From Pelargonium tetragonum (taxonomy: Eukaryota; Streptophyta; Magnoliopsida; Geraniales; Geraniaceae), in the NCBI GenBank assembly GCA_036897445.1, contig JAYMTL010000082.1:26029-90028 (forward strand): DNA of 64,000 nucleotides. Direction: 5' to 3'. A program made the translations under genes and the position numbers. How positions within the stretch are numbered: the stretch's first letter is position 1; each line of letters begins with the position of its first letter. The notes beneath the pieces were generated by a model. The model saw only the letters and a program-made list of their open reading frames with translations, was not told the DNA's origin and did not search any database. Below are positions 48,132 to 61,320 of the stretch, in pieces.

Positions 48132-51100
48132 ATGTCCTTAAGTTTTCCAAGTACTAGCTTGTGTATGAGACTGCGGAAGTTTCGGTGCTTAAACGAATCG
48201 TGACCCTCATTTTAGTCTTTTTAGTTTTGAATATGAGGATCTAGTTTTTTAATAATTAAGGAATCCTATTAGAATTGGAGGAAACTCTCTTAGATTTAGT
48301 TTTGAGTTCTTGCGAGCGAAGTTAATCGGTATTCTATGAGACAATAATATGCGGTGTCTTTTAAGCATAAATTTTGATACCCAGAATAGAAATTCTAATA
48401 TAAGGGGCTTGTGCAGTCCTTCTTGCTTGAATAAGGAGAAGTCATTTATGATATACTTATAAAAGCGTTGTCTACTCCATTCGGGGCTCTATATGAATAA
48501 GAAAAGGTTTAGCTCGGAATTCAAGGTTCTCTTATTCTCTCTTGTACCTACCAAACTATTATTCTTGTTATAGGGATAGCCGAGGGTGGGATAGAGCTCT
48601 TTATATGGAAACGTACTAATCCATAAGTGCTTTTACAAGAACTTAAGATCCCTACTTAACGGGCCACAAATCCTAATATATATATTGAATCAATCGAAAA
48701 TAAAATACTAAAAGAGGATCCGCTATAAAGACTTTCTAATAAAGCTAGATCAATAAAAGCGGCGGGTCTTTTTTATATGTCAGGGATTCTCTGCTGTATA
48801 ATGCAAAGCAATAAAATTTTGGTTTTCTTATATGTAGGAGCTACCTCCTTGTCGAATAACTTACTTTAGTCTTTCATTTTTCGTAACCAGATAATGCAAG
48901 CTAGTGCTTTAATTCTTGTAAGGCCGGCCTGTAACAATTATATATCTTTATCTCACAACTGGGATCCCTTTTAAGTAAGATAGTCAACAAGAATTCAGTA
49001 ACTTAATTTGAATTGATTAACATGTTGCTCCCAAAATTAAGAATATCCTGAAATTTGCACTCCACGTCCCTCTAATTCATTGCAGGAATCAAAGGGGCGA
49101 GTCTAGCCCTAAGGTCTTTTTAGTATACAACTTGTTAAGGTTCACAGTACTCTTTTGGTATTAACATAAAAAGCATTTGATATCCAAAATTTGGTTAAAG
49201 GTAAAGACTACAATTTCAAAAGAATGATAAACTTAAAAAAGCGCTTACACATGGAGAAATATATAAACTAAAGCATAAGCCTAACTTACAAAAAGCTCGG
49301 TTAAGATATAACGTAAATCGCAAGAACCATAGCTTAACAACTTCATTCATCGGAAAAGTGTTAAAATACTCAATAACAAACAAGAAATTGCCCGCAGTGG
49401 AGTTTTCTAAAAAACTATGATTATAGCTTCCAAGCAAGTAACTGATACAGAATTACGTTTAATTCTCTGAGATTAGCTCTGCCCGGGTTATAAGCTCTAT
49501 CTTTCTAGGAATTTGCGTTTGCTGGCAACTAGGTTTATGCCCAAAGAAATCCGAAGAGTTAAGGGACTCGTAGTATTAGAACCCCCTTTTTCTATATGTC
49601 AAACACTAGCGGATAAGGGAGCTTTCTATTACATATATATAGTGTTGGCAAATGCCTTCTTGCTAAGGTTCCAGTCTAAAACACGACTGAGCTGGTAATA
49701 TAAGATAATCTTATAACTGAGGAGACCAAACTTTTATGTACATTTTATAAAAAATTGTATAAGTCATAAGTTACCTAGTCTAGCTAAGAATCCAATATTT
49801 TTATACAATTTTAGAGTAAATCATATTAACTAAGAAGGAAGAAAGTTTCTGATTTTGGGATACAAGTGTCTGTTTATTGAGTACTGTGGAACCTTGCTTA
49901 GCCAATCAAGAAGTGTCAAAGATATGCCTTTTGATAAAAGATAAAATAAGGCAGTACTGGACTAAATAATTGGGGTCTCTGGGCGTTAGCAATAGGGAAC
50001 TTTTATTAATAAAAACTTAATTCTTTCATTGAGTCCTTGTCTTATCTTTTTCCCTTTTTTAATTGTAAAGTTCTCAGGGTTAGGATAGTAGTATCGGGCT
50101 TTTCTAGTTTCTAGTTACAGAAGCAGTCAGAGTTTTCCCCTATTCTACTAATAAAAAGGAGAGAATTTCCCTTCTTTTAGTTTAGACAAGCGAGTCAGTT
50201 TTCTTTGGAATCTTCAATTCTTTATAAAATGAAGTCATTTTAGTAAGACAAAATGTAGTATAATAGGGGTGTAAAAGTTAGATTAACAGTAGTCATTAAA
50301 ACTCTTTTTTAGGTTCAAAATTAGCTAATCTCGAAAGGTAAAATCCGAGTTTTTTATAAAAGTGTTTCCTTCCTTATACTATCACTTTATATTATAATAC
50401 ATAATACAGGATCCTTAGCTAGTAGTTAAGGCGGTGCGCTCTGCCATTATTTTGTTAAATCTGAAGTCTAAAAAATCTATATAAGTTACATCCGAAGCTT
50501 TCCAAGGGAATAAATGCAGCGTATAAGTAGAAAATCAAGTCTATATCTTCTTCCACAAGCACAAGAATCCTAAGAATTTCAAGGCTAGCCAGTTTCAGAA
50601 AGTGACAAATAAAACATATAGGAAATCGAACGGGGGAATGCTATAGCCTCGTGATAAAAAAAAGGACATTCTAGATAGTTGAGATTATTCTATCGAATCC
50701 ATATCCATCTAACATTTCTAAAAAGTCTTTTTCTTTTAGTTAATAGAATTAGATATAGTAAGTTAGAGGGGGTGTGCTTTTTCAAGGTATAACATTCGTG
50801 TTGCTGTTCGTTTCTGTATTTGTATTCTGATGCTATGTCTTAACTTACTTAAAAACGTTTCCAGTATATTTTTATTCCCGAATTTGAAAGTAAAGAGGCT
50901 TTCAGGGGATAAAAAGTAAGGGGGTCTTTAACAGATAGGAGATTCTAGTCTAGTAATGAACTCCTTTTAGAAAGCTAAGTATAGGTTAAAGAAAGAAATC
51001 CTTAGGTTTTAGAGTAGGAGTATGAATAATGAAAGCTAAAGTAATTGTGTAGTAAAGACAAATGTAGAGTTAAGTAGATGTAGGACTAGAAAGCTTGTTT

Positions 51101-54100
51101 TACTTTCCTTCTGACTGAGCCAGTTAGATTAGAGTCACAAATTTTTTTTGCAAGGGAGTTCCCTTTTTTTAGTCCTCTAGTATTTTAGCAGGTAATAAGG
51201 GGCATTCATAAGAAAGCGAGGTACTATCCCTTTCTCGTGGTATTCTCCTTAGTTAGCTATCGTCTAGAATCAGACAGAGGGTTTTTAACTACAAAAAGTA
51301 CTGAGTTGTATTTAATAGGTTCTTTTTTAGTGGATAGTAAAAGGTCAAGGTAGAGTTTTCAATTAAAAGCGAGTAGTGCAGTGACCTTACTTAAACCTTT
51401 TTGTACAAGTTTGGTAAAGTATCCCTTTTTGGGTTTGGGAGCAAGTCAGCAACAAAGTTCTGTTTTTTAAGTAAAAGCAAGTTCTTACGCTCCTTTGAGC
51501 TCTCTAAAGCGAGGAACCCTTTTGTAAGAATACCAAAAAATCTTTTACGGAATACCTGAAATTCTTTAAAAACTAAATGAAGTATTGGCAAAAAGGACTG
51601 AAATTGTAGAAATGTACAAACTTCAAGGGTTACTAGATGCCGTTATAACGCACCAAAACAGGCATACAACAGATTTTGAATTCATTTATGTCTTGATAGA
51701 TTTACTTTACTTACATTTTTGCAGAGGGGTACAGATAACGCAAGCTTTCTGTATTAAAGGGTAAACAAGTCCTAAAAAATCTTTCTTAAATCCCAATCTA
51801 AATTTCCTTTGGAGGAGTAGAACGCGAAACCTATAAAACCTTGACTTTATCTATAGGAATATTTGACAGCTCCTAGCTCCTATAAGATATAAGAGAGGGT
51901 TAGACTCAAAATAAATGTAACTCGACTCCGCCGGTTAGAAGTTAATCTGCCATGAAACATGATACAGAAGACTTTATGATATTAGGGATTTCCTAGTGGG
52001 AGGATTTTTAACCCTATTCTCGGAATAACCTAACAGGACGTCGTGTATTAACATAACATAAGAATACAAAAGAGTTTCGAGACTCCTTCTAAGAAAACCT
52101 ATACTGCGTTGAGAAAGAAAAAGACCTGGTCAATACAAAATACAAAAGGGAACCCCTTTGTACCTTAAATACCCCAAAGCCCTTGATAGAGAGTCTAAAC
52201 AAAAGGGTACTTATAAGTGTAATTAAGAAATCCTTAAGGGGAGTCCTAAGGGCTTTCAATATCCAAATAAAAAAAAGCACTTTTTAATTAAAAAGACTAA
52301 AGTTTGCAATCCCCTTAATTATTCAATTAGGATTTGGAGCCCTATATACGTAAAAAGAATTGGTGTGTTATACAAATCCGCTTACTTAAGCCCGAAATTC
52401 CTATTGTTATACTAGGTAAGATACCCCTTTTTTCATTAGCTTGCAGTACTAAGCGCTATTGGTTAGGCGAACCCACTTTCCTATGAGGGGTGCAGCGAGA
52501 ATTAAGCAATTTAGATGGTGTATTTTTGGGTGTTTATGTTCAAAACTTCTATAAAATCCTTATTTTTATAGAGAATTTAGCTTACACTCTTATAGGTTAA
52601 CGATTACGAAGTGGTAGAGAAGAAAATAGCATATCGAGCTCCCTAATAATATAGATTTATATAATTAGTCTGTACTTGGGACTCAGGTTCCTGTATTTTC
52701 CGGTAAGGAATAAAAAGCCAGGAGTCTTCTTTTTAATAGGTATTTCTATCATTTCCAGGTTCAATTCCGGACAATAAAATAGAAGTAAATAAGTCAATAT
52801 AAAAAGAGGGAAGTCCTGGATCTCTTGTTTCTTCTTTCAACTTTACTCCTTTCCTCTTATAGGAACTACGCACTACTCCTACAAGGATACGCACAACCGA
52901 ATCTATTTTGATAAAAAAGTTACTCATACTACAGCACTGGATATATGAGCTTCAGTCCTTAATAGGATGTGGATCCATTAGAGTAAAGAATACTAAAAAT
53001 AAAACATGCTTCTTTTCCTGATGGCGGATTCGGATCGTTGTAATAAAAGGTTTTTTCTGACCACTTAGTCCTATACCAAATAAAAGAAATTTCACTCGAT
53101 ACACGACTGTTTTGCTATAGTTAAATCTAAAAAAAAAGAAAGCTACTCAAAATTAAGTTGTAACGCTCACGCTCTCGAGGATTTGTATATACAAGGAAAT
53201 ACTAAATAAGAAGGGTACTCTATATTGAAAAGGATTCGCATTTATTTTATGCCTATCGAAATTAGATCCTAGTTAGTAAAAACGGGGCCCTTTCTTCTTT
53301 TGGGACTTGTGAAAGAGGGGGCTATGTCAAGATAAAGCAAAAAGGAACTGTATTCACTTCATAATGGGAATTCTTAAGAAATGTAAAATCTATTGTGTCC
53401 AGCCCAAAACTTCGGGAGAAATTAATTCTATTAAGTTACCGACTCTGTTTCGCTTAGAGAGCTTACTCATTACTCAACTGGTTAAGGTGTAATAAATGAT
53501 TAATTGTTAACGCAAGTTTTAGCTAGACCCTGTGTAAAGTGTAAAATTTCTAGTTGAAGTCGCCCTATTGGAATATGCTTAAGGACTGGGGAGCCCCTGG
53601 TAAAAAATAAGCGCCCGTATTCGAGATTTTTATATTATAGATTATAATGTATTTGAAATTCTGCAATTATGTCAATCATAAAACCTGGGAGTAACGATAA
53701 AATGTAAAGTCTTTCCTTTACTACGGAGAACCCTTGTTTAATCGCAGGGTTGCTTGGACTAGTTAATACGTAAGGGCCCTCTATTTATATTTAGTCAATT
53801 ACAGATTCAGGAACTCGATCTTTTGACAAGAAATGCTTTCTTTATTTGTTCTGAATGGCTCCTATTCCCTGTGATGAAGAGAAGCCGCAGAAATCCATGT
53901 CTATTTGTGGGAAATATTTATTATAAAACTCTAGCAATTTCTCTATCTAGGAAAAGTCAGAATTATAATAGAAAGGAAACCCCTGTTTGGCAATTCCAAG
54001 GACGGCTTAATAAGCCCTTATTCTGAACACAGTCTCCACAATTCGTGACTTTAACTAACTCGTTTATCAACACAAGACTCCTTTTTTAATTCACTAGGAG

Positions 54101-54234
54101 TTATATATAAGTAGCTAGGTATTTCCAAGAATTTAAATAAGAAATTGAATCAAAGTCTAGATTTTGAAGGAGTTTACTTACAAAAATAGGTGCTTCTTAA
54201 CGAGGAAAAGAAGAAATTGATTAAATTTTAGAAT

Positions 54235-54430
54235 CTAAAGGGAAGGCCTGATAGAAAATGTACGGGTGCTGCGAACTTTCCACATCGCTCTAGAGTAAAA
54301 AGAGTCAAAGGGGACTCTATTCCCAACCCCCAGGCCGACGTAAAGCCTTTCGGATCCATCAGCTGGCCTACTATTGAATAACTGGAGCCTAGTGCTATTC
54401 AATGAGAATGGGCGGGGCTGCCCCAAGGTA
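54235..54430. other. G+C-rich patch of different composition
   Basis: By eye about 50% G+C or more against about 35% elsewhere, for nearly 200 bp. A minus frame of 63 codons spans it, but no product is recognised. May be inserted foreign or transferred DNA, or a structured RNA. Confidence 0.35.
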
Positions 54431-56040
54431 TATTCCCGAGCTTCTACAAATCTTATAGGCTTTATCGCATTCGATTAAAAAAAAATTGTGTAATTTCCTG
54501 TTATATTCTACAAAGAAAGTCAAAAAGCCCCCTTAAATTAACCGGGTTACCCGGCCTCCGAAGTGTCTACAAGGATACTCCAAATCTAAATTGAAAAAAA
54601 GCCTCTAAAAGCTTTGGATGGCCCAAGAGTTCTTGTTTATTTCTTTCTATTTCATTTTATATTTTATAAGAAACTAGATTAAGAATCTTTTCTCTTGCGT
54701 GGTTAAAAGGAATTTTAACCCTATGAAGTTAAAAACCTATAGGCACTTAATCTGGACGCGGATTCTAAATAAAAGGGGCTCTTACCAAAAAGAATTTTGT
54801 AAGAAATAAGTAATTTTAAACCTTCCGGTAGAAGTGAACGTACTACAAGAATTTGTAGCTTATAAGAAGATTAAAAACGCCTATACGATTAAACTAAAAA
54901 AACAACACCCTTATATTCCCTAATAGAATTTCTTTGTAATTTAATACTATGTAGGCATGATTTCTGACAAGTGGGGTTTATTTGAGGCTGTAAAAAGGCA
55001 GGTATCTCCCTTTTCCTTTTTCAATTCATGAGTTTTGTTAAGTATATTTCTAGTATTGTTTTTATATACGAACCCCCGCGATTCCCTTTATTAATAGAAG
55101 CAATATTAAGGTAAGGGTAATTGTGCTTGACAAAAGTATTGTGATAAGACTCCTTTCCGAAAGACGCGATATAAAAAGGGGGGTTAGGAATCGTGTAGTG
55201 GCATAAGTAGGTGCTGTAGCTGTATACCCGAAACAAAGGAGGCTTGCTCTGGACTTCATGTAGAAAGGTATTTTCTTACAGTTATAGTTCTATTAAAGTA
55301 CTTTGAAAAGAATAAGTCAGTAAAGAACATGTAATACGTCCCTATATAGCTGTCCGATCGCGGGGGCCAAAAGAGAACTCCGAAATTAATGTTAGTCTTG
55401 GAAAAAGATAAAAAATTTAGTAAGTAACTGATCAAGAGTTACAGGAAAACTGTATTAAATTCTCAAACGGATATGGGTTTTTTATAAAGCTCTTGACCAA
55501 AAAGCTATACTAGCAAAAAAATCTATTCGCATAAATTCCTTTTTTAAAATAAAAATAGAAATCCTCAACATCAGTACCCGAAATATCCTAAAACTTTATT
55601 CTCAATTCAATAAACAAGACCCCTTTTGTTTTCCTTTTAGTGTATCAGGGGTCGAAACTTATTACACCACAACAAAACTGGACCCCGCCTTTTACTGCGG
55701 AATATTGGATATAACTCAAAACTTTACGGTTAATTAAGTAGAATTTCGCACCATACATAAAAGGTAGATCTAAACACTGAATTAGGCCTATCCTTAAAAA
55801 GTGCTCAAATCGGAATTGAATTGACAATTTCCTATGCAGCAGTCTGGTCTAGTACTTACCACTTACCGGGGCATTTTACAAAAATAAGAGAAGGTAGCAT
55901 ATGAAAAAGGGTGCCTCTTGTAAAACTAGGAATTCTTTATAAGTAGCGCTTTGTTGAGAGATACTCCGGCTTGTGATATAAAGAACTCTTGTGTTGGATT
56001 AGAAAGTCAAAATAAGGCGATTTATAGATTTATGGATTTC

Positions 56041-56093
56041 TTAGCATTTGGGACTTGAACTCATGTATTTTCTTTCTGTGGCAGCTATGTTAA
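56041..56093 (-). ncRNA. 53-nt tRNA-like mini hairpin
   Basis: A terminal 7-bp stem (TTAACAT with ATGCTAA, one A-C mismatch in RNA of this strand) encloses ATAGCT, as at the start of a D-arm, and GAGTTCAAGTCCC, as in a T-arm, with too few bases between for an anticodon arm. Low-confidence tRNA relic. Confidence 0.25.
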
Positions 56094-57434
56094 TAAATTT
56101 GCTTTAGTATTGGCTTGATAAGTGTTTAGGAGTACTCTTAATTAAGCTGGTTTAGTTTTTTGTTAGTAGAAATCCCCGGGGTTTTTCTTACAAGTTATAA
56201 GGATTGCAATTCTAGCTTCCTTGGTTTTCGAAGGAAATGCCACATCTTCGATACCTTTAGCCGTTTCGAACCTAAGGAAGCTTTTTTTAGTGACTTAAGA
56301 AAAAGTAATTTAACTTTTACAGGTTTATATAAGGTTGTCCAATATCTTCCAAGCCTAACCAGAATGAATTTTGGAGGTATCTCGCTTTGTATGTACTCTT
56401 TAATTATTATCTTCTATTATAGATAAAGAATTGTCCATAAAAAGCTCTTAAAACCTAGTTATAAAAACCCTGCCAAGGAATAACACTAATTCGAGTTCAG
56501 TCGAAAAACGCTGTTGTCTCTTTAACAAGTAACCTTGAGATTTGTATACCGGGAACCCTGAGTACTGGGCGCTTGTAGCTTTTATAGTTTAACTAACGTG
56601 TGGAACTCTTTCTTGCAAAGAGATATACTAAAACCTTCTAATACCTTTTAAAATAAAGAGTAAAAACCCTATTTCGCGAAACATAAGATAATTCAGGATT
56701 CCCATGGAAATATTTTAGATGCCCTATACGTAGTAAAAAGTCTATAATTTGTAAGGAAATGCCAAACTTTAAAAAGGGGATTTCATTTACCCAGCATGGA
56801 TACTTAGCCCCGAGGTATCTTTAGTGCTGCTTGATTTAATATTCGAGAAAAGGAGTTTATAACACTAAAGTACTAAACACCGAGAAACTGAGAGAGGTGC
56901 TCTAGGAATACGGTAAGAGTTAAATCCGTGTGGAGTACTATAAGTTATCGAGTCTTAAATAGGAATAGGTACGTCTACAAGAAAAGGGTTTCCTTTGCCC
57001 AGGTCTAGCATATAGGGACAAAACTAAAAAAACTCCGATTTTCTACTTACTATATATAAATCCTGAAATATATAGGCGCTAAAACTGCTCTAAAGAAAGT
57101 TATACGCCACACCATAAAAACTTATCCAGCTAAAGCAATCTTTGTCAGTTTATAATAGGGAAGTTTTTGCTTTTTAGCATCGAATAGAATCCAATACATT
57201 TACTTGTTTATAAGCCCCTTTTTTAAGAAAATTCCCCATTGACCTTAAAAATCATAGCGGACTTAAACAACTTAATAACTTGTACAAAATTACAGTACTG
57301 CTAGGGACTCTTATGCATACCTAGACCTCTCTTTTTAGCTGCTATACTTCTCTTGAGAATACCTTTCCTACAAGTCTTTAAAGCTGTCTTACTCTTTGTA
57401 TTACCTAACCTTTATTACTAAGTTACACCTCTTC

Positions 57435-57464
57435 TTAAGCAGTAATAGGTTAAGCAGTAATAGG
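57435..57464 (+). repeat. 15-bp tandem repeat
   Basis: TTAAGCAGTAATAGG is repeated twice without change. Confidence 0.9.
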
Positions 57465-57845
57465 ACCATTCATTTCATTTAAAAATAACTTTCTATATAT
57501 ATACATTTTTAATAAAAGACTTTCAATGAGGACAGGGAAAAGCAAAGTCGAAGTTACTGTTAATTCTACTAGTTAAGAAGGGGAGTGAAGGCTTATGGAG
57601 TCAATATTTACTATGTTTTTCCTTATTGTAATACCCTATACCTTTACTATTTCTAGATGAGACTCCAGTTTAAGCCTCAGACTTGTGCAGATTTGGAAAG
57701 AAAAGATGCCCTTTTATTCATTGGAGCACTCACTCCTATTCTTGAATCATTTATAAGACCTGGTTTCAGGAACTTCCTTACTAAACTCTAGGCATTTCCC
57801 TGTTAAAGTTTCTATCTAAGTGAAAGGCTTTCTATCTAAGAATAA

Positions 57846-58400
57846 GGACTTACTTAGGACCCTTTACTCATTCAAAGTTTCAAACCCACTTTAATAAAGG
57901 GTGCCCTAAAGTTAAATATCCCAACCAAAACTAAATAGGAGGACTCATTTACACTTACTTGTTACCCCTACCTTTTAAAGATCTTCGATACCTTGACTTG
58001 TTTCTTGATACCCATATCTATAGCTTTCTTCACAAATAGAACCTTCTTCTTAGTCTTTAGAGCTGTACTTTCATTCTCTATTTTAATCCCTATCCTCATA
58101 GCAGAGCAGCTAGGCCTTCAAAACCCATACTCGTACTCTTTAATCTTAATAACTTTCTTAATACCCGTAACTAACCTCTTGTTATCTTCGATACCTTGCT
58201 TTTTCCTTGTTGGTTTTAATAACTACCTTAATTGCATTACCTGTTACTTTTTTCTAGAGTATTGGGCTTATGAGTTATACTTTCTTATTCTGTATACCTT
58301 ATCGACTAGCTTAAAAAGGACACTAAAGAAATAGGAACTCTCCCGGATAGCTTGTACAAAATTCTTAATTATTAATTTAGTGGCACAGAATCTTGAATAA
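57846..58400 (+). CDS. Long PVT-motif membrane ORF, three TAG
   Basis: Not recognised. Between TAA 57843-57845 and TAA 58398-58400 the frame has 184 codons with TAG at 57855, 57936 and 58332 and no other stop. The middle 131 codons are open even in the standard code (57939-58331). Layout: polar N-terminus rich in K, T and P, then from about residue 45 successive hydrophobic segments (TCFLIPISIAFF, LSFSILIPILIAEQLGL, SLILITFLIPVTNLL, an aromatic-rich stretch), a basic KRTLKK and a short tail. Codons are varied, with many C-ending ones, unlike the surrounding DNA. The EQLGLQNP to FLIPVTN block matches the minus ORF at 42488. The start codon is uncertain; TTG at 57993 is one option. Confidence 0.42.
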
Positions 58401-59595
58401 TTACTAAGAAATTACCCTAGAACTTTTAAACTAAAAAGGGGAAATCCTTAGGGAAAACTTTTTTAATTTGATTTTGATATGAACAAACACCACGAAAAAG
58501 GAACTTTTACAGTTAAAGAATACTTGAGAAAAAGACAGAGATATGAGGTATAACTTAAGGTAAAATGCTCTTTGCTTTATTGTTAAATTTGTTTTAATAG
58601 TAGTGCTTTAGTAAAAAAAGCTTTTATAAAGCTAAAAGGAATCCAGAGCTATTTCAGATTTAGTGGGTGCATAAGTAAGATACGTACGAGAGGAGTAGGA
58701 TGAATTCGTTACTCGATCGCAAGGAAAGCTCTGGGATAACCGATTTAACATTACAGATCACGGATAAGAGAAGTTTGGGCATGATAATCTATAAGTTATT
58801 CTCTCTTTAAAAGCTGGTAGATGGCAAAACAACTTTCTTTCCAGAACTCCACTAAGACAATACGAGGAAATCAGAGACAATCGGTGCAATCTCCGTGTGG
58901 CTAGGACGAAGAGTTTGTAAATAATATAGGATCCTGTGTGACTCAAAAAACTATACAGAAGACTGGCTAGATCTTCATTTCTGAACACTCAATTAGAAAG
59001 CATATGAAGCAAGGTTTGGTGTAAAGTCAATTTGTAGCAAGAAGATCAACTCCACAAGTATCTATAGAATAGTAATTAGAACTGGAACAGTCATTTTTTT
59101 ATAGGAACAAAGCCAAGCTTCTCTAAGGGATCCCGGTATTGTAAACTTCTTGTATAAATTAACTGGGAACTTTTTTCGAACCCACGACCGTCCTATCGAT
59201 TATACTAAAATTTGCCGAATGTAGTAAGCTACTATAATAAATAAGAGGCTTCCCAACAGCAAATGTATTAAAAAAACATACTATTCCCAGTTTCAAGAGT
59301 AAAAAATCTTCTGTATCTAAGCGATTGAAATCGCCTTTAATCCTAAATTTTAGGCTAAAAATCTATAAACTATTCCTATGCTATTGATATATAAAAATAT
59401 CCCTAGCTTTGAAATGGGATACAGGAAATCTTGGGTTACTCTCCTAAAATCTAGTGTATTGTGTAAGATCTAGGAATTCCACAAGCTCGGTAGTAATTGC
59501 GAGGCTCTTTTAACTGGACTCCCCTTAATTACATTACCTTTTTCTTGACTTCATAGCTGGAAAAGGTTTCTTAATAGTTGCTGGCTAAGAATTTC
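58401..59595. other. No gene seen
   Basis: Spacer. GTACGAGAGGA at 58684-58694 resembles the 23S sarcin-ricin loop, but the flanks do not match. Confidence 0.4.
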
Positions 59596-59700
59596 TTATC
59601 TACAATACCTTGGCTTTGTTATCAAATTTTCAACATAATACTAAAAAAAGTTATATGTAAGCTTGATAAATTTTAAATAAAGTTAAGGTATTGTAGATAA
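59596..59700. repeat. 16-bp perfect inverted repeat
   Basis: Arms 59596-59611 and 59685-59700 are perfectly complementary across a 73-nt spacer that itself contains a nested TTATCAA/TTGATAA pair (59619-59625, 59663-59669). A partial third copy of one arm (TAAGGTATTG) lies near 59739. Beyond chance for this spacing. Confidence 0.75.
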
Positions 59701-59809
59701 AATAAATATCATTCTTTTCTATTATATTCTACTACTAGCTAAGGTATTGCAAATTTTAAGCTCAATATACACTCTAACTCTTTAGGATAAAATTAAGGTA
59801 AGCCCTTAA

Positions 59810-60094
59810 AATCTACACGAAGGCGGCTTTTTGACTTCCGAGATAGGAATACCTCTTTTATTCGGGAGCTTCTCTAGGATAAAACTTAGGTCAGGTGTTC
59901 GAGCTACTATTCAAGAAAGTTCGTTTATCCCGAAAAGCAAATTCTTGTTTAGTGAAATTTTTGAAAGGGAAATTTTGAAATCTTTACGGATAGGACCTCC
60001 TTCTTTATTCAAAGCCACAGTGCTTCATAAGTTGATCAACAATTCCAATTTAGAGTTATCTATAGTACTTCCATACTAGAAACTCTAGAAATAA
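59810..60094 (+). CDS. Possible soluble hypothetical protein
   Basis: Not recognised. The frame is open from after TAA 59807-59809 to TAA 60092-60094, with TAG only at 60077 and 60086. TTG at 59831 is a possible start. The product is mixed in character: EIGIPLLFGSFSR, RSGVRATIQESS, FEREILKSLR, with no membrane segment. It differs from the hydrophobic family and has balanced charge. It lies 110 bp after the inverted repeat at 59596. Chance frames of this length are expected, so it is tentative. Confidence 0.28.
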
Positions 60095-60548
60095 GTATCT
60101 CCTACTATAGTTAGTAGCTCAGGAAGGGCTTGTAAATTTGAGAATTGCTAGAATTCTGTAATATGAGCTCATATAATATATACTTGATACTTAAAGTGGT
60201 AGGAAGTAAAATGAGATCTCGGATCGCGCAAGGCTAAGTAGCTTGTCTTAAAGTGGAAAACTCTACTCTATTCTATGGTTTGCGTGGTGGAAAAAAGGTA
60301 GATTTTGTACTTTATCGGGATTTAGTTAATGTAATAATTAACACGATTCGTTACTTTACTTTGTCCAGCAGCAATTATATGCATACACTAATGTAAACAA
60401 AAGGATCTCCTCTAAATTAATACATGCCTAATACACGCGGAACCCACCCTGTTTTTTTGTGTAAAAGCTAAATAAGGAATACTCAGGATTACCCTTTAAA
60501 ATACCAAGTAAACGAAGTCCGTTGCTGCAGTTTAAGGGTTATAGACAA

Positions 60549-60806
60549 TTATAGAATTAGAAAGATTATTAATAATACCGTTTCCTTGCAAGTTTGATAA
60601 AAACCTGAATACATAGGACAAGATATAAGCATATGCTCTACTTTTTGCGCAAGAGTGAATATAGATTCCAACCGGTGGCTTACTAAAAGACTACATACTG
60701 CTATAGCAAGAAATAAGAATAAAAAGTTTCTACTTAACCACAAACCCCAGGTTATCCATTTAGGTAGGGTTGAGCCTGGGAGCCTTTTCTTTATTATGCT
60801 TCGCAT
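60549..60806 (-). CDS. Hypothetical membrane ORF with ATG start
   Basis: Not recognised. Standard-code frame on the minus strand from ATG (60804-60806) to TAA, 85 residues: basic N-terminus (SIIKKR), TWGLWL, a clear membrane segment (FLFLFLAIAVCSLLV), a polar middle (AQKVEHM) and a hydrophobic C-terminus (VLLIIFLIL). No in-frame TAG. The plus frame at 60655-60846 is its shadow or vice versa; the minus frame was preferred for its domain pattern. Tentative. Confidence 0.28.
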   Translation of the reverse strand: MRSIIKKRLPGSTLPKWITWGLWLSRNFLFLFLAIAVCSLLVSHRLESIFTLAQKVEHMLISCPMYSGFYQTCKETVLLIIFLIL

Positions 60807-60846
60807 CTGGAAAATAGTTAATGAAACCCTCCTAAAGATAGAATAA

Positions 60847-61320
60847 TTATAAAATTGTTTGGTTATTTTACTGTGTTTTTCTTTTGTTATGCTTTGTTAT
60901 TCAGGCTTCTATTTGTTTTATATTAACAAAATATTTGTCATTATGTGAGGTACATATACGTTATCCGGGAGCTCTAGCATTCTATATACTCATAAGGTCT
61001 AGAGTTCTATAAACGGGAATTTTTTAAAGCGGGATTACTCCTTATCTTTTAATAATCTTACCCTTTTTTATATAATCTTTAATGGATTGACTTTTCTTTT
61101 TCAATGCGATGCCTTCCACTATGGATAAACAAGGGCTACATATTCCCTGCTATTTCCTCAGAGTCTCTTCCTTTTGAGTACAAAATACGCGGGTGTCCTT
61201 GTTCTAAGATATATCTTTCCTGCATCGTTAAAGCTTACTTGTGATATTGCATTTGAAAAGGACGCAGGTCTGATCCATCTATTGTGATTTATTCTCTATT
61301 GTAAACCCTAGTTGCTATAA
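60847..61320. other. T-rich spacer
   Basis: Pyrimidine-rich like the islands but broken by TAA and TGA in all frames. Confidence 0.35.

Larger units (their letters stand above)
48132..57434. other. Long gene-free stretch
   Basis: About 9 kb of A+T-rich DNA with G+C clusters. Features noted: the G+C-rich patch at 54235-54430 and a tRNA-like mini hairpin at 56041. Standard-code frames of 60-88 codons (for example 56160-56426) have no support. Confidence 0.4.

Noticed and set aside
50411-50460. tRNA-like GGCGGTGCGCTCTGCC
   Set aside because: No T-arm or acceptor stem on either strand.
58684-58694. GTACGAGAGGA, like the 23S sarcin-ricin loop
   Set aside because: Flanking rRNA sequence does not match, and a similar word occurs at 31198; chance is likely.
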